The position numbers and the translations under genes are program-made. Under the pieces are notes generated by a model that was given only the letters and a program-made list of their open reading frames with translations, had not been told where the DNA came from and ran no database searches. From positions 310,001 to 374,000 of the forward strand of contig NZ_JBBPHP010000002.1 of assembly GCF_038039535.1 (NCBI RefSeq): a stretch of DNA of 64,000 nucleotides, in the 5' to 3' direction. Positions 27,910 through 35,162 of this stretch are shown piece by piece (position 1 is the stretch's first letter; each line of letters opens with the position of its first letter). This stretch comes from Catalinimonas sp038039535 (lineage in GTDB: Bacteria > Bacteroidota > Bacteroidia > Cytophagales > Cyclobacteriaceae).

Positions 27910-28194
27910 TTACTCACCAGTCACGATAGTTTCATAGGTAATGAAGATGAAGAGGATATTAGTGGTTTTTAAGTCTACCGTTGAAATTTCAGTAATGTTG
28001 CCGGCGGCAGCAGCTTTTTTGATGCTGGCATCCTGATCAAAAGTGAGGCCGAGAATAGAAGTAGCTTTAGCTCGCCCTTCTTTGGCCCCCGGTACCGGAT
28101 TACTGGTGGCTGCTATAGGCAAAGTAAGGGTACAGGCTGATAGAGAAAAGACGAGAATAGCAGCAAAGATTGTAGCTTTAAGGTACTTTTTCAT
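27910..28194 (-). CDS. TRL-like family lipoprotein
   Basis: A 94-residue lipoprotein starting at the ATG at 28194, which opens the signal MKKYLKATIFAAILVFSLSAC; a longer frame to 28254 only adds residues before it. The mature part has the TRL family pattern: LPIAATSNPVPGAKEGRAKATSILGL, then DASIKKAAAAGNITEISTVD, then a strand-rich end TYETIVTGE (sequence given in pieces). Such proteins are short outer-membrane-anchored lipoproteins of unknown role. It may share a promoter region with no neighbour; both flanks carry terminators. Confidence 0.7.
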   Translation of the reverse strand: MKKYLKATIFAAILVFSLSACTLTLPIAATSNPVPGAKEGRAKATSILGLTFDQDASIKKAAAAGNITEISTVDLKTTNILFIFITYETIVTGE

Positions 28195-28275
28195 AGGGTT
28201 TGAGATTAGTTTATGAATAAGCAATGTAAGAAAAGTTACGCTCAATTGCTGCATTCAGGAGACAGTCACAAAAAC

Positions 28276-28303
28276 AAAAAAGCCGCATCTGATAGATGCG
28301 GCT
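28276..28303 (-). terminator. terminator after the 197-residue outer-membrane gene
   Basis: Perfect 10-bp stem AGCCGCATCT (28281-28290) and AGATGCGGCT (28294-28303), 3-base loop. Read on the minus strand it runs into a T-rich tract (complement of 28270-28280), 27 bases past the stop at 28330. Confidence 0.85.
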
Positions 28304-28329
28304 TCATTATATTGTTATGGAAGAAATGA

Positions 28330-28923
28330 TTAGAAGTGAACGGCTACACCGATTGTACCGTAACCGAAAGCGCCACGGCCACCTTCAAAGTAAGCACCAA
28401 TTTTATCATTGAATTTATATTTGAAACCTAATACGGGACCGAAGATAAATCGGGTATTATTGGCACTGCTCAATATCCCATCAGGACCGCTATAAGTTTG
28501 AAATTCCAGACCCATAAGGAGAGTCACGTAAAAATCCAGTTTCTCTTCATTCAGATCAAGATCTAAGGCTTCATTAACAAGAGGAACATAGTGGAATGAG
28601 CCTCTGGCACCAACTGAAAGAAAATCCCAGCCATAGTTAGATCCAAAACCTCTGTAATCCCAACTTGCATAACCAATATAAGGGCCTACACTGAAATTTT
28701 CGTGAATCCCAAATTCTAAAGCAGCAGTTAACGGAGGCAGGCTAACTGACCTTGTTCCTGCTAAACCATACCCATAGTATCCAAAGCTAATACCGGCTAG
28801 AAAGATTTTGTCACCTTCCTGATAGGCAAGGCCATCATTGGTTTCTACCCTTACTGTATTCTGAGCCATGGCTGTAAAGCTCAAGAGGGTAAATAAAAAG
28901 GTTAAAATAAATAAGTTTTTCAT
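28330..28923 (-). CDS. small outer-membrane beta-barrel protein
   Basis: A 197-residue protein with a signal peptide (NLFILTFLFTLLSFTAMAQ). The mature chain is a run of amphipathic strands with Gly/aromatic turns (ISFGYYGYGLAG, FSVGPYIGYASWDYRGFG, FGPVLGFKYKFNDKIGAYFEGG) and ends in a hydrophobic strand closing with Phe, as outer-membrane barrels do. It probably forms an eight-strand OmpX/OmpA-like porin-type barrel. Specific function is unknown. Confidence 0.75.
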   Translation of the reverse strand: MKNLFILTFLFTLLSFTAMAQNTVRVETNDGLAYQEGDKIFLAGISFGYYGYGLAGTRSVSLPPLTAALEFGIHENFSVGPYIGYASWDYRGFGSNYGWDFLSVGARGSFHYVPLVNEALDLDLNEEKLDFYVTLLMGLEFQTYSGPDGILSSANNTRFIFGPVLGFKYKFNDKIGAYFEGGRGAFGYGTIGVAVHF

Positions 28924-28980
28924 AGTTATGTTTGGTTAAATCTGTGGCGAAAGTTAATAATTTTCTTATGAAATATCATC

Positions 28981-29017
28981 AAAAAGCTATACAGCAGCAA
29001 AATTTTGCTGCTGTATA
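28981..29017 (-). terminator. terminator built on a perfect 30-bp palindrome
   Basis: Arms TATACAGCAGCAAAA (28988-29002) and its exact complement (29003-29017) abut with no unpaired centre. On the minus strand it follows the stop at 29026 and leads into GCTTTTTG. Confidence 0.75.
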
Positions 29018-29025
29018 TTGATTAT

Positions 29026-31401
29026 TTACAAGTTAGTTTCACCTGAGAAGTTTGCCTCAAACGTATTACCTGCATCTATGATTTCCTGGGTGGTAGTAAG
29101 CTGAGTATTGGTCTCATCTGTTACGATACCGTTACCTTCTATAAAAATACCATAACCCGATAAACTGTTGGTAAAAGAGCTGTTGGTTATTGCCATTTTA
29201 CCTCCATTCTCAATACCTACATTAGCCGCATCTACGCCAAAGCCAAAGCCTGAGGTTCCTCCATAAGATACATTCACATAATCCAGCTTATTGGCAGAGG
29301 TATTGGTGAAAATTACTATTCCCATCCAGCCATCTGCCTGGTCACGGGCGGTAAAGGTGATAAGGCTATCGGCAGTACCCACGGCTTCCAGTGCGCCATC
29401 ATTACCAGATACTTCTATGCTCACATCCTGATTAAACTCTAGGGTAGCCCCTGGCTTTATGACTAAGTCGTTGTCAACATTAAGTTTACCACTGATGTAA
29501 TAGGGGGTTTCATCAGCAAAGGCAGGCAGTGTTTGTGGATCATCTCCTGAGGCTAGCGTTGAACCAAAAATTTCTACGCTATTATCACCATTACCGCTAA
29601 AGGTGGTTGCTCTATCCAGCACTCCGGCGGTAGCAATGGGTAATCCTATTGGAAAGCCACCATTGTCAGTAAAAGTATTAAGACCGAATTCAGCAATAGC
29701 GCCACCGGTTTCAACAAAAATACCGTAGTTACTCACACTATTGCTAATGGTAGAGTTGGTGATCCTGATTTCTCCTTGGCTTTCCACGCCTAGGTTGGCA
29801 GATTCAACACCAAAGCCAAAGCTGCGGTTACCTCCGTATGAAATAGTAGTGTAGTCAATGGTGTTTCTACTATTGGTGGTAAAGAAAATAATTCCTCCCC
29901 ATCCATCGGCCTGCTCTCTGGCAGTAAGTACCACATTGTCTGTATCTGTACCTTCTGAAGTGAGGTATCCATCATTGCTTACCTCAATATAGGCATCCGG
30001 ATCACCCTCAATAGATACACCGGCCATAAGTTTAAGCCCTGAGTCTACATCAAGTTTTCCTGACAGAAAGTAGGGTGTTCCATTAGATAGAGCAGGCACT
30101 GTCATTTCATCATCCTCATTGAGGGTAGTGCCTAAAATCTCAACAGCATTGTCTGTATTATCCGTAAATGTAGAAATTTCATCCAGGTTACCTACCTGAT
30201 TGATAGGAAGTACAATAGGATTGCCATCATTATTTTCCAGGGCATTGTTGCCTGACTCACGAAGCAGTCCACCGTTTTCTATGAAGATACCATGACTAAA
30301 ACTGTTGGATACTGTGGAGTTTGCAATCTTAAACCCCCCGGCAGACTCAACACCGATGTTCGCTGCTAGTACACCAAAGCCAAAATCATTTTGCCCACCG
30401 TATGATATGTCAGCATAGTTAAATTCATTTTGCACATTTTCATTAAAGAAAATAATACCGTCCCATCCGTTTAGTGAATCTTCGGCGGTCATTACAATCA
30501 GGCTATCTTCTTTTCCGATAGCTACTAAAGCCCCATTGTTACCAGTGACAGTTAATCCACGGTTGGGTTCAAACATCACTTTTACGCCCGGAGCAATCGT
30601 TAAAATTTCTCTTACACTTACATCAGCTACTACATAGTAATCTGGCAGCGCGGGGTTTTCAAAAACATTGGCCCAGGTAGTAGCTACGTCAATATTTTCG
30701 TCTATTACAACCGGATTAGCGGTGGCTACCAATTCCACAGTAGTTGAGTTGGTATTGCCTTCCGGATCTTCTACTGTAAGCTGCACGGTGTATTCCCCTA
30801 CTAAGTCAGTAGTAAAGTCAGCCATATCACCGTCTTCATTGGGTGTAACAGTAGGAGAACTGCCTTCAGGACTTTCTGTAACTTCCCAGGTATAAGTAAG
30901 GTCCTCACTGTCAGGGTCTGAGCTTCCACTGCCATCCAAGGCATAAGCAGTATTGACGGTTACTTCATTGTTCGTCTCATCAATAACATCACTGTCACCA
31001 TTGAGGATCAATGCTACCGGAGGGTCACCTAGTGATTCCAATGCTTCTACAGTGACAAGGTCAGTTACCGGATCATACACACCATCAGAAACAGAAAGCT
31101 GCAACTGATAGGTACCTACTACATCTGGTGTAAAAGTTGTCTGTGCACTAGTGGCACTTAGTGAGGCATTGCTGCCATCAGGGCGCTGGCTGATGCTCCA
31201 TGAATAACTTAGTGCATCGCCGTCGGGATCAGAAGAGCCGCTTCCATCCAGGGCAGCAGCCGATCCAACGGTTACTTCAATGTCATCGCCGGCGTCGGCT
31301 ATCGGAGGTTGGCCGGGTAATTCTTCATCATCTTCTTGGCATGCTGAAAAAATCAACATGACGGAAAGTGCTAAGTAGCTGAGGTTTTTGATCTTAATCA
31401 T
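29026..31401 (-). CDS. surface lipoprotein: two PKD domains and a triplicated beta-helix module
   Basis: A 791-residue protein with a lipoprotein signal (SVMLIFSAC, Cys21) and an acidic stretch CQEDDEELPG behind it that may direct surface export. Residues ~32-120 and ~128-228 are PKD-like domains (ADAGDDIEVTVGS; ALDGSGSSDPDGD). Residues ~250-790 are three copies of a ~190-residue right-handed beta-helix module, marked by GWDGIIFF at ~312, GWGGIIFF at ~500 and GWMGIVIF at ~691, each followed by SYGG and an IEN/VET-GG turn. The form suggests binding of a polymer or adhesion. No catalytic residues are evident. Confidence 0.8.
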   Translation of the reverse strand: MIKIKNLSYLALSVMLIFSACQEDDEELPGQPPIADAGDDIEVTVGSAAALDGSGSSDPDGDALSYSWSISQRPDGSNASLSATSAQTTFTPDVVGTYQLQLSVSDGVYDPVTDLVTVEALESLGDPPVALILNGDSDVIDETNNEVTVNTAYALDGSGSSDPDSEDLTYTWEVTESPEGSSPTVTPNEDGDMADFTTDLVGEYTVQLTVEDPEGNTNSTTVELVATANPVVIDENIDVATTWANVFENPALPDYYVVADVSVREILTIAPGVKVMFEPNRGLTVTGNNGALVAIGKEDSLIVMTAEDSLNGWDGIIFFNENVQNEFNYADISYGGQNDFGFGVLAANIGVESAGGFKIANSTVSNSFSHGIFIENGGLLRESGNNALENNDGNPIVLPINQVGNLDEISTFTDNTDNAVEILGTTLNEDDEMTVPALSNGTPYFLSGKLDVDSGLKLMAGVSIEGDPDAYIEVSNDGYLTSEGTDTDNVVLTAREQADGWGGIIFFTTNSRNTIDYTTISYGGNRSFGFGVESANLGVESQGEIRITNSTISNSVSNYGIFVETGGAIAEFGLNTFTDNGGFPIGLPIATAGVLDRATTFSGNGDNSVEIFGSTLASGDDPQTLPAFADETPYYISGKLNVDNDLVIKPGATLEFNQDVSIEVSGNDGALEAVGTADSLITFTARDQADGWMGIVIFTNTSANKLDYVNVSYGGTSGFGFGVDAANVGIENGGKMAITNSSFTNSLSGYGIFIEGNGIVTDETNTQLTTTQEIIDAGNTFEANFSGETNL

Positions 31402-31578
31402 TATGTGAATTATTTAATAAAAATAACTTTATGAGTACAATTCACTTCTTTATGCCTCAGAAAAAGCTTAGGTAAACAATAAAAAAAAACTTTTTTCTCG
31501 TTTACCTTTTTATCATTGAAATCATAAATAAGAAAATTCGGATAACATTCCTTGTGAGGCCGATTAAATAATGCCTTT

Positions 31579-32316
31579 ATGAATTTAGACCACATAGATC
31601 TGATTGATCGCTACTGTAGGGGTTCTTTAAGCGAAGCAGAAAAACGAGACTTTGAACAGAAAATGAATCAGAATCCTGGTCTGAAAGAGGAAGTGGAGCA
31701 ACATGCTGATCTCATCAAAGGCATGCAGCATCATTTTAGCAGTGAGCTTAAGTCCAGGCTCAAAGAATCGGATCAAGCCAGTAAAGGGAGTAAAGGCAGC
31801 AAAAGTTACAGAAGGATTTTTCTCAATAGCCTGGCAGTAGCTGCTACTATTTCCCTTTTTTTTGTCCTGGGATATGTACTGATGGACAATGCCTCTCCTG
31901 AAGCACTTTATCAAACTCATTACCAGGCGTATCCAAATATTGTGAATCCAGTTGAGCGTTCTGCCTCAGCAGAAAGTAGTGAGCTGAATAATGCCATGAG
32001 AGCCTACGAACAGGGAGATTACCAAGAAGCAGTCACTTTGTTTGAACAGGCCGAGGAACCACTTTCCACTTCGTATGAATTTTATCTGGCTATCAGCTAT
32101 CTGGAACTGGCCAACTATCAAAATGCAGTGGAACTCCTGAAAAAAGTTGAGCAATCAGAAGTGGAAGCTTATCATTACCCAGCTTTATGGTATCAGGGCA
32201 TGGCGTATCTGGTGCAGAAAGATACTGAAAATGCTAAGCAGATTTTAAAACAGCTAAGCGAGAGTGGGGATAACTATTACAGTACTAAAGCTTCGGAACT
32301 GCTGCAAGAACTGTGA
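31579..32316 (+). CDS. TPR membrane protein with anti-sigma-like N-terminus
   Basis: A 245-residue single-pass protein. Residues 1-75 are cytoplasmic and resemble the N-terminal part of Bacteroidota anti-sigma proteins (IDRYCRGSLSEAEKRDFEQKM), residues ~80-102 are a membrane helix (FLNSLAVAATISLFFVLGYVLM), and the periplasmic part carries about three TPR-like repeats (AMRAYEQGDYQEAVTLFEQA; AISYLELANYQNAVELL; GMAYLVQKDTENAKQIL). A signalling or assembly role is likely, but no sigma factor gene is next to it. It is divergent from the beta-helix lipoprotein. Confidence 0.7.
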   Translation: MNLDHIDLIDRYCRGSLSEAEKRDFEQKMNQNPGLKEEVEQHADLIKGMQHHFSSELKSRLKESDQASKGSKGSKSYRRIFLNSLAVAATISLFFVLGYVLMDNASPEALYQTHYQAYPNIVNPVERSASAESSELNNAMRAYEQGDYQEAVTLFEQAEEPLSTSYEFYLAISYLELANYQNAVELLKKVEQSEVEAYHYPALWYQGMAYLVQKDTENAKQILKQLSESGDNYYSTKASELLQEL

Positions 32317-32410
32317 TGAAAAAGCAGTGTGGGTAGATGTAGTGAAGATGCAAGCGTTGAAGAGCGGGTGGAATGAGGATACAAGCAGGTGAAGTAGGTA
32401 AGAGATAAGA

Positions 32411-32640
32411 GACACAAGCGGGACGCTTGCGTCAGTTTGTGAAGATGCAAGCAGGGCGCTTGTGGCAGTTGGTGCAGGGAAGAGAGAAAGTAGATAAATA
32501 AAGACCCAAGCCGGACGCTTGTGTTAGGGAAGTGAAGAATAGAGTAGACCCAAGCGAGACGCTTGTGTCGGGTTGGGCGGGACGCTTGTGTCAGGGGGGT
32601 GAGGATGCTTGTGTCAGGGGGGTGAGGATGCTTGTGTCAG
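32411..32640. repeat. cluster of 23-base palindromic elements (left group)
   Basis: The ideal unit is an arm GACACAAGCG, three bases GGA, then the reverse-complement arm. Copies: 32411-32433 (one mismatch in the stem), ~32445-32465 (degraded), 32503-32525, 32547-32569, ~32573-32595 (left arm lost), then two tandem 23-base copies of a degraded form at 32591-32613 and 32614-32636. Spacing between copies is irregular, unlike CRISPR. Confidence 0.8.
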
Positions 32641-32783
32641 GAGTGTCAGGGATAGAGTGTCAGTTTGTGAAAGGTACTATATATTTCTATTGTTAAATCA
32701 AAAGAACTTTACTTTTGTGATAAAAACAGCGAAAAGTGAAAAGTTCTATCTAAGAATCGGTGCTTCCCAGGCCAGATTCAGTT

Positions 32784-32992
32784 GTTTTTGGGTCAGGGAA
32801 GCACATTCCCAAGGCAAAATCAATAGTTTTAATACAGGTAAGCCTTACTTTGTGGTTCAGACAAAAGTTTTAGTGCCAGGGAAGCAGACTCCCTGGGCAT
32901 AAATAAATGTTTTAGTGTCAGGGAAGCGCTTCCCGATGTCATAAACAAAAGTTTTAACCTCTGGGAAGCGCTGATCTATGGCAAAAACTAAT
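32784..32992. repeat. tandem array of a ~42-base unit, five copies
   Basis: Units start with GTTTT at 32784, 32826, 32867, 32909 and 32951, so the period is 42, 41, 42 and 42. Most copies contain a GGGAAGC core that can pair with a following GCTTCCC or CTCCC; the fourth has the full palindrome GGGAAGCGCTTCCC. On the minus strand the period equals 14 codons, with peptide unit KTFVYDIGKRFPDT and variants. The second copy is the most decayed and carries an in-frame stop. Confidence 0.8.
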
Positions 32993-33191
32993 TTTTGTAG
33001 CATATTATTCGGCTGACGTGAGAAGAATTCAAGCTGGTAGATCAGGCAGCTCTGATACATTTTGAGGCATTTATTTAACATTATGCATGAAAAGCATGGA
33101 AACTTGCATCAATTGAGGTTGATTGTGTCAGAATCTGTATGCATGTCTGGCTTATGTATGTTTTGGCTTAAGCTCAGTAGAAGGGTAATGA

Positions 33192-33276
33192 AGACCCAAG
33201 CGAGTGAAGAGTGGGTAAGAGAGAGACACAAGCGGGATGCTTGCGTCAGAGTGAGACACAGCGGGACGCTTGTCTC
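33192..33276. repeat. 23-base palindromic elements (right group)
   Basis: A half unit (GACCCAAGCG, 33193-33202), one full copy at 33225-33247 with stem changes, and one shortened copy at 33255-33276 ending CGCTTGTCTC. They match the left group across the 42-base array. Confidence 0.75.
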
Positions 33277-33343
33277 AGAGTGGGTGCCTGGGTTAGTTTG
33301 GAAAAACACAGAGTTCAGGAAGTATAGGATGAGTTATTGGTAT

Positions 33344-33371
33344 AAAAAAAGCGCATTGAAAAATGCGCTTT
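33344..33371 (-). terminator. terminator of the fasciclin gene
   Basis: Perfect 10-bp stem AAAGCGCATT (33348-33357) and AATGCGCTTT (33362-33371) around a 4-base loop; on the minus strand it is followed by a run of T. It lies 30 bases past the stop at 33402. Confidence 0.85.
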
Positions 33372-33401
33372 AAAGAGTCATTCTGATCGTTATCAATTAG
33401 C

Positions 33402-34832
33402 TCAGGGAAGCAGTACTTCGCTGATCACATGGATTACGATACCGTTTTCTACCAGATTGTTGGCAGGGAAAAGTAGGTTTGCATTGGTTTCCGTAGCGGC
33501 ATTATTATCATTCAAGGTAATCGTACCGTTAGTACCTTCCAGGGTCACTGCAATATTCCCATTTAAAGTAGTAAGCGTACCCGCCTCAAAGTCAGGAGAA
33601 AAAAGGATGCCATCAGTCACTACATGCTTTTGTAAAATAGAAGATAGTACTGAAGCGTCAATTCTGGCTGCCTCGGCTTCTACGCTATCAATGGTAGTGA
33701 TGATCCCCGCATTTTCAAAAGCAGCATCGGTAGGCATAAAGATAGTGCGGTTACTTCCTACATCAATGGCAGTTTCTGCTAAAGCTTTTCTGAAGATAGT
33801 GAAGGAGTTGCCACTCAGTGCTTCAATATAGTCTACCATATCTGCCAGAGGAGCAGCAGGCTTGAGTACACCTCCCAGGTGAATCAGTCGTCCATTGTCT
33901 GCCGAATAACCAAAATCTACGGCTACTCTCCCGTTAAGGTAAGTACCATCCTCAACATTGGATACATAAAGGGTTTGTCCCCCCAGCGTAGTGATGGTTC
34001 TTCCGGCAGAAGTAAGGTCTACATTTCCGTCTAAGACATGGTAATTAGCGGTCTGAGAGACATTTTCGTTGGATACAAAGAAGAAATCATCAAAACTGGA
34101 ATTGATTGGAGCCAGTACTGTATAAGTAGCGCTTCCACTAAGGGTGCTTAATAGGCCTGTGCTATTGAATACATTATTAATTGTAGATATACCACCATCA
34201 AGATTAGGTGCTCCTATGACATCACCCAGCGTAGAGGTCAGACCTGCTAAACTGCCCAGAAGAGGAGCAAGCGTAGCTACGCCGGGAGGAAGGATAACCT
34301 GGTTGGTGATATGCATATATCCATTAGATGCTGGTATAGTATTGACTACACCCGTAGCAAAACCCTGCGGCTGAGTATCGGGGTTAATTAATACGGAATC
34401 ACCCTCACTGTCAAAACTCATTTGAGCAAGACTTAGGGTAGTGATGGTAGAATCCAGTTCGTTTTCATTCAGCGCAATATTGGCTACTACGTGATAGAGG
34501 ATAACATCAGATAGTATATCACCTCGTAGTTCAGACATGGTTTGTAGTCCAATAGCGTTGAGCAGATTGGCGAAGGCCTCATTGTTGGGAGCAAAAAGTG
34601 TATACTCTCCGGTAGTCAGTCTGGTAGCTAGAGGGTTATTAGAACTTGGCTGTCCGATAAGCGCTGCCAGGCTATCCAATCCTTCAGTGTTGTTCAGTAC
34701 CTCAATGAGGTTATCGTCAGGGCGTGGCGGCTCTCCGTCATCATCGTCATCACAACTACTAAAAATGACTGAAAGGCTTAGTAGACATATGAAAAGGAAA
34801 TGTAGTTTTTTTAAAGTAAAAGGATGTGTCAT
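33402..34832 (-). CDS. fasciclin-domain lipoprotein (three FAS1 domains)
   Basis: A 476-residue lipoprotein with signal LLSLSVIFSSC (Cys27) and an acidic run CDDDDDGEP behind it, a frequent surface-export mark in this phylum. Three FAS1 domains follow at ~40-195, ~200-345 and ~345-476, recognised by the H1/H2-like pieces YTLFAPNNEAFANL, YTVLAPINSSFDDF and RTIFMPTDAAFENA and by YHVVANI, YHVLDGN and KHVVTDG. FAS1 domains mediate adhesion. It is divergent from the SusC/SusD operon and could be cofunctional with it. Confidence 0.88.
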   Translation of the reverse strand: MTHPFTLKKLHFLFICLLSLSVIFSSCDDDDDGEPPRPDDNLIEVLNNTEGLDSLAALIGQPSSNNPLATRLTTGEYTLFAPNNEAFANLLNAIGLQTMSELRGDILSDVILYHVVANIALNENELDSTITTLSLAQMSFDSEGDSVLINPDTQPQGFATGVVNTIPASNGYMHITNQVILPPGVATLAPLLGSLAGLTSTLGDVIGAPNLDGGISTINNVFNSTGLLSTLSGSATYTVLAPINSSFDDFFFVSNENVSQTANYHVLDGNVDLTSAGRTITTLGGQTLYVSNVEDGTYLNGRVAVDFGYSADNGRLIHLGGVLKPAAPLADMVDYIEALSGNSFTIFRKALAETAIDVGSNRTIFMPTDAAFENAGIITTIDSVEAEAARIDASVLSSILQKHVVTDGILFSPDFEAGTLTTLNGNIAVTLEGTNGTITLNDNNAATETNANLLFPANNLVENGIVIHVISEVLLP

Positions 34833-35162
34833 AGGGTTAGGAAATGAGGATAAGGGTGTTCAATAGATAAATTATCAAAGCTTAATATACACTTTTGTTA
34901 TAATTTCTTATTCATTTGCTTCTTAATTTTCCTAAAAATTCACGTATTTGTCTGGAGCTTTACAGTATCACTGCCTGATAATTTTTTAATTGATGAAAAG
35001 GCAATAGATGCTATGGATTGAACGTAATAAATACATGTTTGCGTAAAACTGATCGCCAACATAAATGTTATGATCAATATTAGATACGCACTGCATTATA
35101 TAGACTAACCTCATTAGTAATTATACATTAATCATGATTGTGAAGGCTTAAACCACAGTAAT
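34833..35162. promoter_or_regulatory. intergenic region between fasciclin and susC-like genes
   Basis: A 330-base AT-rich spacer that must hold the divergent promoters. The best box is TAAGCTTTG on the minus strand (34876-34884), with one extra base relative to TAnnTTTG. No clear operator or RNA structure was seen. Confidence 0.35.

Larger units (their letters stand above)
32317..33401. other. 1.1-kb gene-free, repeat-filled region
   Basis: Between the TPR gene and the fasciclin gene no credible gene was found. It holds two groups of a 23-base palindrome (32411-32640 and 33190-33276) flanking a tandem array of a ~42-base unit (32784-32992), and ends with the fasciclin terminator. Short frames here are by-products of the repeats. 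Confidence 0.7.

Noticed and set aside
32411..32640. CRISPR-like array
   Set aside because: Copies are palindromic, decay strongly, and are spaced irregularly by 0 to about 37 bases. No cas gene is nearby.
32609..33373. Short plus-strand frames of 97 and 103 codons in the repeat region
   Set aside because: They run through the palindromes and 42-base units, have no start signal, and encode low-complexity peptides.
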